A stretch of DNA of 64,000 nt from Mesorhizobium sp. (GTDB lineage: Bacteria; Pseudomonadota; Alphaproteobacteria; Rhizobiales; Rhizobiaceae): assembly GCA_004017535.1 (NCBI GenBank), contig SAJS01000008.1, positions 62,001 through 126,000 of the forward strand, read 5' to 3'. Below, one piece after another: positions 1 through 8,913 of the stretch. Under the pieces are notes generated by a model that saw nothing but the letters and a program-made list of their open reading frames with translations, did not search any database and was not told the origin of the DNA. The position numbers and the translations under genes are program-made. Position 1 is the stretch's first letter. Each line of letters opens with the position of its first letter.

Positions 1-820
1 CGGCGGCGACTTCATCCGGCCGTTCGTCCGCGACATAGTGGCTGCACCGGGCGATCGAGCCGCCCGTCACATTGCTGGCGAACTCATTGAGCATCGGCAC
101 CATCTGCGCGCCGAAGCGCTGTTCTCCACCCAGGCCAAGCACCGGCATCTCGAGCGGCTGCTTCTTGTACTCGAGCGCGGCCGCATGATCGGCCGCGAGG
201 GTGCGATACCATTCCATGCCGCCACGCGTGCGGCCAGGAAGCGCCATCGCCTTGGCGTAGATCTCGATGTCAGCCGGATTGAAGGTGCTGTGATCGTAGA
301 ACCGCTCTGCCATGAAGGTCGAAACATAGTCATATTCAAGGCCATGGATCAGGCGCTCGGGTAGATCCCGGTTCATATGGAAGCTGAAGTGCCAGAGCCT
401 GGCGGTTGTCGCCTCCCATCCGGTCCAGCCGGGAAGCGGAACATCAAGGACGGCCAGGTGGGTAACAGCCTCCCGATAGATGGCGGCCTGCGGCAACGCC
501 ACCATTCCGCCAATGTCATGGCCGCACACGGCGTAGCGTTCATGCCCAAGGGCAACCATGACCTTGTGCGCGTCGCGCGCCATCGTGGCCTTGTCATAGC
601 CGTCAAGCGGGCAGTCGGAAAAGCCCGCGCCGCGCAGATCCATGGCCACCACGCTGAAATGCTCGGCGAGCAGCGGCATCACATGGTGCCATTCCCACCA
701 TGTTTCCGGCCAACCGTGAAGCAGAAGGATCGGCGGGCCCGAGCCCCCCGTGACGGCGTTGATCTTGATGCCGTTCACCGGCACCAGCTGCTGGGTAAAC
801 CCCTTCAAAGTTGCGATCAT
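1..820 (-). CDS. alpha/beta hydrolase, epoxide hydrolase / haloacid dehalogenase-like (3' end outside window)
   Basis: Reading the minus strand from an ATG at 820 gives an open frame of about 273 codons that runs off the left edge. Motifs fit the epoxide hydrolase/fluoroacetate dehalogenase branch of alpha/beta hydrolases: HGWPETW near residues 35-41 (oxyanion-hole loop), the nucleophile elbow GHDIGG with Asp at about 102 in place of Ser, and a late SHYVADERP that should carry the catalytic His. A GGAAAG ribosome site lies 5 bases before the ATG. There is no signal peptide, so it should be cytosolic. It points the same way as the SDR and hydrolase upstream of it. The substrate is unknown; a C-C hydrolase is a less likely alternative. 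The C-terminal end cannot be judged. Confidence 0.85.
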   Translation of the reverse strand, partial: MIATLKGFTQQLVPVNGIKINAVTGGSGPPILLLHGWPETWWEWHHVMPLLAEHFSVVAMDLRGAGFSDCPLDGYDKATMARDAHKVMVALGHERYAVCGHDIGGMVALPQAAIYREAVTHLAVLDVPLPGWTGWEATTARLWHFSFHMNRDLPERLIHGLEYDYVSTFMAERFYDHSTFNPADIEIYAKAMALPGRTRGGMEWYRTLAADHAAALEYKKQPLEMPVLGLGGEQRFGAQMVPMLNEFASNVTGGSIARCSHYVADERPDEVAA

Positions 821-870
821 GATCGCTTTCCAGTCGATGTTGACGTTCAAACGGAGCTCGCGGCCAGCGC

Positions 871-1695
871 TCAGAGCTGGTCGAAATCGGTGGCGATCGT
901 GATGTCGCGCCAGGCGTCGATATCGCTGCGGAAGGAAGCCAGCTTTCGCTCGGCGATCGAATGGGCGATCGGGCCGAGCGGCAGATGAAGCGGGGCATCA
1001 TCGGCATCGACTGCCTGCAGGATGATCGCGATCGCCTTGTCGGGATCGCCGGCCTGATTGCCGTTGTTGGTTTCGCGATAGTGCCTGCGCGAGCTCGCGG
1101 CGTATTCCGGCATCTCGCTGGCCGCCATCGTGATCGAACGGCCAAGGAAATCCGTGCGAAACGGCCCAGGCTCGACGATCAGCACCCGGATGCCGAACGG
1201 CTTCAGCTCGCCGGCGAGCGCCTCGGATATCCCTTCCACGGCGAATTTGGCGGCGTGGTAATAGCCTCCGCCGCCACGGCCCTCGATGCCCGCGCCGGAC
1301 GACATGTTGACGATCGTTCCGCCCGAACGTCGTAGGACAGGCAAGGCGGCTCTGGTGGTTTCGATCAGACCGAAGACGTTTACCTCGAACATCGGCCGAT
1401 ATTCCTCGGGCGTGCCTTCCTCGATCGCGCCGAACAGCGCGTAGCCGGCATTGTTCACGAGCACGTCAAACCCGCCAAAGGTCTCGACCGCCTTTGCGAC
1501 CGCTGCCTTGGCTGCCGCCGCATCAGTCACGTCGAGTGGCAAGGTGATCATGCGGCCGCTGAAAGGCTCGGCCATTTCCTTGATCGTCTTGACATTGCGG
1601 GCCGTCGCGATGACCCGGTCGCCGCGCTGTGCTGCGGCGAGCGCGAGCCGCCGGCCAAAGCCGCTTGAGCAGCCTGTGATGAGCCAAGTTTTCAT
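871..1695 (-). CDS. short-chain dehydrogenase/reductase (SDR)
   Basis: A classical SDR of 274 residues, NAD(P)-dependent and cytosolic. The cofactor loop GCSSGFG lies near residue 8, NNAG near 83, and the catalytic pair is in YYHAAK near residue 153. The sequence resembles the 'oxidoreductase, SDR family' group acting on small ketones and alcohols; the substrate is not predictable. The open frame extends upstream to 1899, but the start at 1695 is preferred: it has GGAGAAAAAG just before it, and the extra N-terminal part is low-complexity and not SDR-like. It ends 51 bases before the epoxide-hydrolase-like gene on the same strand, so the two are probably cotranscribed. Confidence 0.9.
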   Translation of the reverse strand: MKTWLITGCSSGFGRRLALAAAQRGDRVIATARNVKTIKEMAEPFSGRMITLPLDVTDAAAAKAAVAKAVETFGGFDVLVNNAGYALFGAIEEGTPEEYRPMFEVNVFGLIETTRAALPVLRRSGGTIVNMSSGAGIEGRGGGGYYHAAKFAVEGISEALAGELKPFGIRVLIVEPGPFRTDFLGRSITMAASEMPEYAASSRRHYRETNNGNQAGDPDKAIAIILQAVDADDAPLHLPLGPIAHSIAERKLASFRSDIDAWRDITIATDFDQL

Positions 1696-1948
1696 TACTT
1701 TTTCTCCGAGTTGTTTTTCAGACGACGCCACGCTGTCGCCGCCGCGACCCGTCATGTCGGCCATGGCGTCCGTTCCTTCTCCCCGAGGCCCGCCGAGACG
1801 GCTTTGCTGAGCTCTCGCGGACGCTTCAAGCATCGGGAGACCCGCGCCGATGAGTTGGGCGGTCGCGATGCCGAAGCCACAGTGGCGGCTTCGGCGCATG
1901 GGTCACGAAACTTCCGCAGCCCTGAGCCTGAACATCAGGGCGTCGGCT

Positions 1949-2701
1949 TCATTTGCTCGCCGCTTCGGCGATGACATCGGCGACTTCGTGCGGATGCGAG
2001 ATATAAACCGCATGGCTGGCACCGGGCACCTCGGTGACCTTCGCACTTGCTCGCTTGTACATAGACCGCTCCGCCTCGGCGCCGACAGCCATGTCCAGCC
2101 CGGCCACGATGCCGTAGCTCGGCTTGGTCTTCCAGGCTGCGTGCTGCGTCTTGGTACCAAGGATCTTCGCTGAAACCGGCACCTGCGAGTTAGTCATGAA
2201 ATCCGTCTCGGCCTTGGACAGGTCAGCGGCGAATCCCGCCCGGAACTTCGCGGGATCGAACAGCAGGAAGCCGTCAGAAGTCGGCTTGAACGCGTCCGCA
2301 GTCGGACTCGGCCACTTCTCAAACACATCGCCCACGCCCTCGCCGACATCCGGGACGATGGCCGCGACATAGACAAGTGCCGAGACCTTCGGATCGACGC
2401 CGGCTTCGGTGATGATCTGACCACCATAGCTGTGGCCGACGAGGACGACCGGCCCATTTTGCTGCTCGATAGCGCGGTGCACCGCCTGAACGTCATCCGC
2501 CAGCGAAGTGTTCGGTTCCTGAACGACCGTGACTTTCAAGCCCTTGGCGATCAGGCGCTCATAAACGCCCCTCCAGCCGCTGCCATCGACCAGCGCGCCA
2601 TAGACCAAGATCACATTTTGGGCCGGCTGCGCGAAAGCGGAGGGCGCGCCGAACACCACTGCAAGAGCCGCAGCACCGAGATAGAGAGATTTGAGAGACA
2701 T
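1949..2701 (-). CDS. secreted alpha/beta hydrolase
   Basis: A 250-residue alpha/beta hydrolase with a clear Sec signal peptide (basic start, hydrophobic stretch, probable cleavage after AFA near residue 24). The nucleophile elbow GHSYGG carries Ser, and the His is in a late GASHAVYISHPHEVA segment. It belongs to the group of small periplasmic esterase-like hydrolases often found beside LysR regulators in Proteobacteria. It is divergent from the LysR gene across a 138-base AT-richer gap, so that regulator may control it. The 253 bases between this gene and the SDR hold no convincing gene. Esterase activity is an inference; the real substrate is unknown. Confidence 0.9.
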   Translation of the reverse strand: MSLKSLYLGAAALAVVFGAPSAFAQPAQNVILVYGALVDGSGWRGVYERLIAKGLKVTVVQEPNTSLADDVQAVHRAIEQQNGPVVLVGHSYGGQIITEAGVDPKVSALVYVAAIVPDVGEGVGDVFEKWPSPTADAFKPTSDGFLLFDPAKFRAGFAADLSKAETDFMTNSQVPVSAKILGTKTQHAAWKTKPSYGIVAGLDMAVGAEAERSMYKRASAKVTEVPGASHAVYISHPHEVADVIAEAASK

Positions 2702-2839
2702 TTGCCGTCCTTCCGAATGACATGGGGTGATACGCGAGAGACGGTCCGGATGGGCCGATGGTGGGAATCTAGGTGCTTAGATTTGTTCTTTAACTGACAT
2801 AAATGTATTCCCGGCGTTCAGTTTTGTGTGGGCGGTCTC

Positions 2840-3700
2840 ATGGAATGGAGTGACGTCAGAGTCTTTCTTGCTATTGCGCGATCCGGCACGCTCGGCGGCG
2901 CCGCGCGTTCTCTTCAGACAAGCCATCCGACCGTCGGCAGGCGCCTTCGTGCACTTGAGCAGGCGATCGGTCACACGCTTTTCCAGCGGACTGCGGACGG
3001 TCTTGTTCTGACCGACGAGGGCCACGGGATCATCGCGCTGGCGGAGCAGATGGAAGAAGGCGCGCTGGCCATGGAGCGCCGGCTTGCGGGGCAGGAGCAG
3101 AATCTCAAAGGCAGTCTGCGCATTTCGTCAGCGGACTGGTTCGGGGCCTATGTCCTGCCTCCTATCCTGGCGGATTTCTCCAAAGCCTATCCCAATGTGG
3201 ACGTCGAAATCCTGACCGGCACACGCCTGTTCAACCTCGCCCAGCGGGAGGCCGACGTCGCTTTTCGTATCGTTCCGTTCGACACTGCCGATGTCGTTCA
3301 GCGGCGGCTCTTCAGGCTCGAATATGGCGTCTACATCGCCGAGGAGGCGCCTGATCCCAAATATGGCGATGGGACCGGTTTCCGGCTGATCACCCATGAC
3401 ACATCCACGGGCCATTTCCCTGACATCGCGTGGCTCATCGAGAGTTTCCCCAACGCGAGACCGGTCCTGCGGTCGAACAACCGCAACGTCCAGGGGCGTA
3501 TGTGCAGGCAAGGCGTCGGCATCGCTGTCCTGCCCCGCGTGGTCGGCAATCAGATCCCGGGCATCCGCGGCCTGGAACTGCCGACGCCGCCGCCAGCGCG
3601 AGACATTTGGATGGGATACCACCGGGACCTACGGCGTCTTCAGCGTCTTCGCGCGTTCATCTCGACGGTATCGGACCATCTCGTGAACGCGACCGCATGA
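2840..3700 (+). CDS. LysR-family transcriptional regulator
   Basis: About 286 residues, the usual LysR length. The N-terminal winged helix-turn-helix covers roughly residues 1-60 (WSDVRVFLAIARSGTLGGAA, then SHPTVGRRLRALE), followed by a type 2 periplasmic-binding-like effector domain. The start is taken as the ATG at 2840 (MEWSDV); a GTG at 2828 would add four residues, and neither has a strong ribosome site. It is divergent from the secreted hydrolase at 1949-2701, the usual layout of a LysR protein and its target. The intergenic gap (2702-2839) is AT-rich, but I could not assign a clean T-N11-A operator. Confidence 0.9.
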   Translation: MEWSDVRVFLAIARSGTLGGAARSLQTSHPTVGRRLRALEQAIGHTLFQRTADGLVLTDEGHGIIALAEQMEEGALAMERRLAGQEQNLKGSLRISSADWFGAYVLPPILADFSKAYPNVDVEILTGTRLFNLAQREADVAFRIVPFDTADVVQRRLFRLEYGVYIAEEAPDPKYGDGTGFRLITHDTSTGHFPDIAWLIESFPNARPVLRSNNRNVQGRMCRQGVGIAVLPRVVGNQIPGIRGLELPTPPPARDIWMGYHRDLRRLQRLRAFISTVSDHLVNATA

Positions 3701-3813
3701 TGTGCGTGCCGCAAATGACTCAAGATTTCCAGAGAAACACCAAGATAGCTGCAGTCGTCTCGGTCGGTCGCTCCTCAGTCAGGATGCTACCTTCCTTCGT
3801 CGGCTTGGCTCCG

Positions 3814-4548
3814 CTAACGCCTCGTTTTGCGCCACGCCTCATATTCTCCGCGGGCATCATCGTGCAGCGGATAATAGCGCTGCAAGGGCGCGCCCTGCAT
3901 GAGCTTCTCTCGAGAAAACTCTTCCCAATCATGATGCTTCTGCGCCTCCTCGATCACCATGGGCGCCATCGAGACGGGAACCACCACGGCCCCGTCATCG
4001 TCGGCGACGATGATGTCGCCGGGGATCACCGTGACGCCACCGCAGGCGATCGGCACGTTGACGGCATTGGGATAGATGCTGGTCTGCACATGATAGTTGG
4101 GCGTCCAGCCGCGAAGCCACAGCGGCAGGTCGAGCTTCTCGACATTGGGCCGGTCGCGCATGCACCCGTCGATGACGATGCCCGCGCCGCCCCGGCCCTT
4201 GAAATAGGTCGACATCATATCGCCGAAGACACCGGACTTCATGTCGCCGCGCGCGTCGACCACGACCACGTCGCCCTCCTGCGCGTGGTAGAGCACATGC
4301 CGGTGCAGCTGCGTCTCCGGATCGGCATATTCGCCTTCGTTGAAGAGGTCCGGCCGCTGCGGCAGGAACTGCAGCGTGAGCGCCGGCCCGACGATCGATT
4401 TGCCGTGGTTCTGCGCCACCGGGCCGACCATATGCGGGCTGCGGAAGCCCATATGGCCTAGCGTGCCGGCAACCGTCGCGGCGCCGATCTCCTTCAGCGC
4501 TTCGATCAGATCCTTGGACGGTCGCTTGATGTCGGTTGTATGCGTCAT
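3814..4548 (-). CDS. RraA-like protein, probable 4-hydroxy-2-oxoacid-type aldolase
   Basis: A 244-residue RraA/HMG-aldolase fold protein. The conserved core is present: a GD-MMSTYFKGRG block followed by IDGCMRD, whose Arg-Asp pair matches the substrate and metal ligands of 4-hydroxy-4-methyl-2-oxoglutarate aldolases, then PGDIIVADDDG. A C-terminal tail of about 40 residues (WEEFSRE ... YYPLHDDARGEYEAW) goes beyond the minimal RraA fold. RraA itself inhibits RNase E, but genes inside sugar-acid clusters usually belong to the aldolase/decarboxylase side of the family. It lies 24 bases downstream of the enolase-superfamily dehydratase, so it may cleave the 2-keto-3-deoxy acid that enzyme makes. 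It is a close paralogue of the protein at 23300-24055. Confidence 0.85.
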   Translation of the reverse strand: MTHTTDIKRPSKDLIEALKEIGAATVAGTLGHMGFRSPHMVGPVAQNHGKSIVGPALTLQFLPQRPDLFNEGEYADPETQLHRHVLYHAQEGDVVVVDARGDMKSGVFGDMMSTYFKGRGGAGIVIDGCMRDRPNVEKLDLPLWLRGWTPNYHVQTSIYPNAVNVPIACGGVTVIPGDIIVADDDGAVVVPVSMAPMVIEEAQKHHDWEEFSREKLMQGAPLQRYYPLHDDARGEYEAWRKTRR

Positions 4549-4572
4549 TGTCGGACTCCGGGTGAGATGGAA

Positions 4573-5736
4573 CTACCAGTTGGTGACGGAACCGTCGCGG
4601 CGCTTGAGATGCGGCGCTTCCCAGAAGCGAAAGCTCTGCGCCTGGATTGCCGCCTCGTTGACCTCGACGCCCAGCCCCGGCAGATCGCCGACCGGATAAT
4701 CGGTGCCGTCCAGCCGCGGTTGCACGGGGAAGAACTTGGAATTGTCGAAGCCCAGCTTCCTTTCGGGCACCCTGGTTTCGAGCCAGGCGAAGTTGGGCAC
4801 CGCGGCACCCAGATGGATGGTCGCGGCCGTGCACACCGGGCCAAGCGGATTATGCGGCATCAGGTCGACATAATGCGCTTCGCTCCAGCCGGCGACCTTC
4901 ATCGCCTCGGTCAGCCCGCCGACATTGCAGACATCGAGCCGGTTGAACTGATGGATGCCGCGTTCGATGTAGGGCAGGAACTGCCACTTGCTGGCAAATT
5001 CCTCGCCGATGGCGAAGGGGATGTCGGTCATCCTGCGCAGGCTCTCATAGGCCTCCGGCGCTTCGTCGCGAATCGGCTCCTCGAGGAAATCGAGCACGCC
5101 GCGGCCAAGCTTGCCGCAGAAGCTCGCAGCCTCGGCCACCGACAGCCGATGATGATAGTCGATGCCGAGCACCACGTCCTCGCCCAGCGCCTCGCGCGCC
5201 TTGTTCAGCATGCTAGCGGTGGGACCTATCGATTCGCGCGGCTCGAAAATGTCCCTGCTGCTCTGCCCGGCGGGGAAGAAACGGATCGCCTGCCATCCTT
5301 CGGCATGGAGTTCGCGCGCCCGTTCAATGGCGGCGTTGCCCTCGGCCTCGTCTCCGGTCGAGGCGAAGGTCGGAATGCGGTCGCGCTGCTTGCCGCCGAG
5401 CAGATCGTAGACCGGCACGCCCAGCGCCTTGCCCTTGATGTCGTGAAGGGCGATGTCGATGGCGGAGATCGCCGCCTGCAGAACCCGCCCGCCTTCGAAA
5501 TACTGGCTGCGATAGAGTTCTTGCCAGATGCGGCCGATCTGCATGGCATCGCGGCCGATGAGAAACGCGCGATAATGCTCGACCGCTCCGGCCACGGCCT
5601 TCTCGCGACCGCTAAGGCCGCTCTCGCCCCAGCCGAAGATGCCCTGATCGGTCTCGACCTTGACGAGCATCTGGTTACGGGTCCCGACCCACACCGGGTA
5701 GGGCTTGATCGCGGTGATCTTCATCTTCGTCGTCAT
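4573..5736 (-). CDS. enolase-superfamily sugar-acid dehydratase (galactonate dehydratase-like)
   Basis: A 387-residue mandelate racemase/muconate lactonizing enzyme family protein. The N-terminal capping domain covers about residues 1-130 and the TIM barrel follows. The likely Mg2+ ligands are the Asp of GIDYHH, the Glu of FLEEP and the Glu of IGEE; the Asp-X-His after strand 3 and the His of PHNPLGP are the acid/base pattern of the D-galactonate and mannonate dehydratase groups. It probably dehydrates an aldonic or uronic acid to a 2-keto-3-deoxy acid. An in-frame ATG at 5724 is an alternative start. It lies 29 bases after the ABC ATPase gene and 24 before the RraA gene, so it belongs to the transporter operon. 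The exact substrate cannot be read from sequence. Confidence 0.88.
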   Translation of the reverse strand: MTTKMKITAIKPYPVWVGTRNQMLVKVETDQGIFGWGESGLSGREKAVAGAVEHYRAFLIGRDAMQIGRIWQELYRSQYFEGGRVLQAAISAIDIALHDIKGKALGVPVYDLLGGKQRDRIPTFASTGDEAEGNAAIERARELHAEGWQAIRFFPAGQSSRDIFEPRESIGPTASMLNKAREALGEDVVLGIDYHHRLSVAEAASFCGKLGRGVLDFLEEPIRDEAPEAYESLRRMTDIPFAIGEEFASKWQFLPYIERGIHQFNRLDVCNVGGLTEAMKVAGWSEAHYVDLMPHNPLGPVCTAATIHLGAAVPNFAWLETRVPERKLGFDNSKFFPVQPRLDGTDYPVGDLPGLGVEVNEAAIQAQSFRFWEAPHLKRRDGSVTNW

Positions 5737-5765
5737 TCCCCCTCATGTCGCATGCGTTCGCCGTC

Positions 5766-6863
5766 TCAACTGGCCTCGAGCGCCATTTCCGTTTCGCTGT
5801 CGAACAGGTGCATGCGCTCCTGGTCGAACTCGAGCCAGATCTGTTCGTCGGGCGCGACGGCGACGTTGGGGGACACGCTGATATTGACGATGGCGCCGGA
5901 GAGGAACGCCTGAACGAAGGTGACGTCTCCGGTCGGCTCTACCGTATAGGCCTTGGCCGGAATGGCGCCCGGGACCGCGCTCTTGTGCAGCTTGATCGTC
6001 GAATGCCTGGCGCCGAGCACGACCTTCTTGGTCGTTGCTCGCGCGACTTTCTGGGCGTTGCGCGGCGAGAGCGCGAGGCTCCAGCCTTCCGCGCTCGTCA
6101 GAACGCCGCCGCCGTCTGCCGTCGATGCCTCCAGCGGAATGAGGCTCATCGCCGGGCTGCCGACGAAGCTTGCGACGAACATGTTGGCGGGATGGGCGAA
6201 AACCTGCGCCGGTGAATCATATTGCTGCAGGTAGCCGCCATTCATCACCGCCATTCTGTCAGCCATGGTCACGGCCTCGAGCTGGTCGTGCGTCACATAG
6301 ATTATTGTCGCCTTGAGGTCCTGGTGGAATCGCTTGATCTCGGATCGCATCTGCACGCGCAGCTTGGCGTCGAGATTAGAGAGCGGCTCGTCCATCAGGA
6401 ACACCGCCGGATCGCGCACGAGGGCGCGACCGAGCGCCACGCGCTGCTGTTGCCCGCCCGAAAGCTCGCGTGGCTTGCGTTCGAGCAACTGCGTCATGTC
6501 GAGCACGCGCGCTGCTTCCCTGACCTTCCTGTCGATCTCGTCCTTGGGCAGCTTGCGCATCTGCAGCGGGAAGGCGAGGTTCATATAGACCGACTTCTGC
6601 GGATAGAGCGCGTAGTTCTGGAACACCATCGCAATGTCCCGATCCTTGGGATCGAGGTCGTTGACCACCCGATCGCCGATGACGATGTCGCCGGATGTGA
6701 CCGAGATCAGGCCCGCGACGAGATTGAGCGTGGTCGTCTTGCCGCAGCCGGAGGGGCCGACCAGCGCAACGAACTCGCCGTCATTGATTGTCAGCGAAAC
6801 GTCGTTGACGGCTTTGAAGCTGCCATAGGTCTTGACGAGATCTTTGAGGACCACATGGGCCAT
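5766..6863 (-). CDS. CUT1 sugar ABC transporter ATP-binding protein (UgpC/MsmK type)
   Basis: A 365-residue ATPase. Walker A is [10 protein letters not shown] near residue 37, the ABC signature is LSGGQQQR, and Walker B with the catalytic Glu is [17 protein letters not shown]-terminal regulatory (TOBE/OB) domain of about 120 residues completes the length usual for CUT1 carbohydrate importers. It energises the permeases at 6990-8836 with the binding protein at 8914-10395. A composite palindromic repeat (6878-6992) separates it from the permeases, so its mRNA level may differ from theirs. The final residues (EMALEAS) end just before the dehydratase start. Confidence 0.95.
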   Translation of the reverse strand: MAHVVLKDLVKTYGSFKAVNDVSLTINDGEFVALVGPSGCGKTTTLNLVAGLISVTSGDIVIGDRVVNDLDPKDRDIAMVFQNYALYPQKSVYMNLAFPLQMRKLPKDEIDRKVREAARVLDMTQLLERKPRELSGGQQQRVALGRALVRDPAVFLMDEPLSNLDAKLRVQMRSEIKRFHQDLKATIIYVTHDQLEAVTMADRMAVMNGGYLQQYDSPAQVFAHPANMFVASFVGSPAMSLIPLEASTADGGGVLTSAEGWSLALSPRNAQKVARATTKKVVLGARHSTIKLHKSAVPGAIPAKAYTVEPTGDVTFVQAFLSGAIVNISVSPNVAVAPDEQIWLEFDQERMHLFDSETEMALEAS

Positions 6864-6877
6864 GCAAGCAGCTCCTT

Positions 6878-6992
6878 AGAGCATGATGCCGAAAAGTGTG
6901 AAGCGGTTTTCGGACGACATCATGCTCTATCTCTTTGATTTAGAGCCGGATTCAGATTTCAGGTCGGTTCGACCTGAAATCATCCGGCTCTA
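6878..6992. repeat. RIME-like composite of two intergenic palindromes
   Basis: There are two adjacent palindromes. The first (6878-6928) has 11-base outer arms, AGAGCATGATG and its complement, with an inner CCGAAAA/TTTTCGG stem. The second (6941-6992) has 11-base outer arms, TAGAGCCGGAT and its complement. The TAG stop codon of the permease gene lies inside the second arm. This arrangement is typical of rhizobial intergenic mosaic elements. Being strong hairpins, they may act as processing or partial termination signals between permease and ATPase. Confidence 0.85.
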
Positions 6993-7880
6993 GTGCTTGA
7001 CCGCGCCTTCCGTGAGGGCGCGCACGAAGTATCGTTGCAGGAGGAGGAACAGCACCACGACGGGCACGCTCATCATGAAGCTGGCCGCCATCAGGCCGGG
7101 AAAGTCCGTCGTGTTCTCCGAGAAGAAGCGCTGGATGCCGACAGGCAGCGTCAGCTGTTCGTTCTTGGAGAGGAAGGTGTAGGCGTAGATGTACTCGTTC
7201 CACGCGCCGATGAAGGAATAGATCGCGGTGGCGATGATGCCCGGCGTCGAGAGCGGCATCACGATCAGCATGAAGGCCTGGAACCGCGTTGCGCCGTCGA
7301 TGCGCGCCGCCTGCTCGAGTTGCACGGGGATGTTGTCGTAGAAGCCCTTCAACAGCCAGATCGCTAGCGGCAGGCCGAAGGTGAGGTAGGTCAGCACAAG
7401 CGAACCATGCGTATTCACCAGTCCGATCGCGCGCATCAGGATGAAGAGCGGTACGAGGAAGATCACCGCCGGGAACATGTTCCGCAGCAGGACGGCGAAG
7501 AACAGGAAGTTCCGGCCCGGAAAGGTGAAGCGCGAGAACGCGTAGGCCGCTGGGACCGCCACGATCACCGAAAGGATGGTCGTGGCGGTCGAGACGATGA
7601 GACTGTTCCAGAAGAAGCGCAGGAAATCCTGGCCGACGCTGTTCTGCGGATCGAGCAGTTTCTGATAGCTGTCGAGTGTAGGTTGGTCAGGCCACCATTG
7701 CGGCGGAAACTGCATCGCCGCGAAGCCGGACTTGATCGAGGTGAGCAGCATCCAGATCATCGGCAGCGCGGTGTAAAGCAGCATGAACACCAGAAAGGCG
7801 CGCCCGCCCCACCGCCATCCGTCGATGCGCAGGCGGCGAGCGGAGTGGCCTCGTGAGTTTGTCTCGGAAACCGTGCTCAT
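6990..7880 (-). CDS. CUT1 sugar ABC transporter permease (MalG-like)
   Basis: A 296-residue inner-membrane permease with about six transmembrane segments. The MalG-family EAA loop is EQAARIDGATRFQAFMLIVMP in the second half, which contacts the ATPase. The open frame extends to 7988, but the start at 7880 (MSTVSETN) is preferred because its ATGA overlaps the stop of the upstream permease and the extension is not permease-like. It pairs with the permease at 7877-8836 as the heterodimeric channel of a carbohydrate importer. Confidence 0.93.
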   Translation of the reverse strand: MSTVSETNSRGHSARRLRIDGWRWGGRAFLVFMLLYTALPMIWMLLTSIKSGFAAMQFPPQWWPDQPTLDSYQKLLDPQNSVGQDFLRFFWNSLIVSTATTILSVIVAVPAAYAFSRFTFPGRNFLFFAVLLRNMFPAVIFLVPLFILMRAIGLVNTHGSLVLTYLTFGLPLAIWLLKGFYDNIPVQLEQAARIDGATRFQAFMLIVMPLSTPGIIATAIYSFIGAWNEYIYAYTFLSKNEQLTLPVGIQRFFSENTTDFPGLMAASFMMSVPVVVLFLLLQRYFVRALTEGAVKH

Positions 7881-8836
7881 GCGCTGTCGTCCTTCCGCTC
7901 GTTGCCGCTCAGCGCGCGGACATAGAAGTAGCCGAGCGTCATCAGGATGATGAACAGAAGCACCGAATAGGCCGATGCCACGCCCCACCGTTGGCGGCCG
8001 AAGGCGAGCTCATAGATGTGGGTGATCCAGATATGCGACGCGTTGGATGGGCCGCCGCCGGTCATGATCCAGGGGATGATGAAGGAGTTGAAGTTGGCGA
8101 CCGCGAGCAGCAGGATCGTCACCGTCGACACATTGCGCAAATGCGGGAAGGTGACGTGCCAGAAGCGTTGCCACGCATTCGCCCCATCGACTTTCGCGGC
8201 GCGCAGCAACTGCTCAGGAACGGTCTGCAGGCCCGCCGTCATCATGATCATGGCGAAAGGGAACTCGCGCCAGATGTTGACGACGATAAGCGAGGGCAGC
8301 ACCGTTGAGACGCTGTCGATGAAATTCGGCGGCCGCTCGGCCCATCCGAGCTCGACCAGTATCGCGCCGATGATGCCGAAATCCGAATGGTAGATCCACT
8401 TCCAGATATAGGAGGCGGCGACGGCGCTGATGACCCAGGGAATGATGAGAATGGCGCGCAGGACGCCGCGGCCGACAAAGTCGCGATGCAGCGCCAGCGC
8501 GGCGGCAAAGCCGAGCACGAAGGAAAAGAAAGTGGATGCGACTGTCCAGATCAGGGTGTTGAAGGTGACTTGCCAGAACACCCCGCTGGTCAGGATGGCC
8601 GTGTAGTTGTTGAAACCGACGAAGATCTTGTCGCGAAGCTGCAGGCCGGGCGGCGTGTTGAAGAAGGACAGCTCGATTGTGTAGTAGATCGGATAGGCGA
8701 TGACGATGAGCATCACGGCAATCGCCGGAAGCACATAGGCATAATCGGCGCGATGCTCCCACATCTTGCGAAGCACATCGGACCTGGCGGATTGCAATGT
8801 TCGGCGAGCCTCGGCCTTGCCGCTCACGGTCGTCAC
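7877..8836 (-). CDS. CUT1 sugar ABC transporter permease (MalF/UgpA-like)
   Basis: A 319-residue permease with six predicted membrane segments (the first near residues 35-58, YVLPAIAVMLIVIAYPIYY) and an EAA loop RAAKVDGANAWQRFWHVTFP that docks onto the ATPase. It starts at a GTG (8836) with AAGGG upstream. Its stop overlaps the next permease start by four bases, which suggests translational coupling. The binding-protein gene lies upstream across a 77-base gap holding a stem-loop (8867-8889). It forms the importer with the neighbouring permease, binding protein and ATPase. Confidence 0.93.
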   Translation of the reverse strand: MTTVSGKAEARRTLQSARSDVLRKMWEHRADYAYVLPAIAVMLIVIAYPIYYTIELSFFNTPPGLQLRDKIFVGFNNYTAILTSGVFWQVTFNTLIWTVASTFFSFVLGFAAALALHRDFVGRGVLRAILIIPWVISAVAASYIWKWIYHSDFGIIGAILVELGWAERPPNFIDSVSTVLPSLIVVNIWREFPFAMIMMTAGLQTVPEQLLRAAKVDGANAWQRFWHVTFPHLRNVSTVTILLLAVANFNSFIIPWIMTGGGPSNASHIWITHIYELAFGRQRWGVASAYSVLLFIILMTLGYFYVRALSGNERKDDSA

Positions 8837-8866
8837 TTTGGCGTGCCCTTGTTCATCGGAACGAAC

Positions 8867-8889
8867 CGGCTGCGTTGTCGGCGCAGCCG
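8867..8889. terminator. intercistronic stem-loop after the binding-protein gene
   Basis: A perfect 8-base stem (CGGCTGCG and its complement) with a 7-base loop lies between the binding-protein stop and the first permease start. There is no U-run, so it is more likely an mRNA 3'-stabilising hairpin or attenuator that keeps binding-protein levels above permease levels than a full terminator. Confidence 0.5.
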
Positions 8890-8913
8890 ATGAGATCGCA
8901 GGTCAGGCTGGTG

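Noticed and set aside
1696-1899. N-terminal extension of the SDR at 871-1695
   Set aside because: The extra residues are not SDR-like, and GGAGAAAAAG precedes the ATG at 1695, directly before the cofactor motif region.
4540-5913. 457-codon open frame on the plus strand
   Set aside because: It is antisense to the dehydratase gene at 4573-5736 and has antisense-type composition only.
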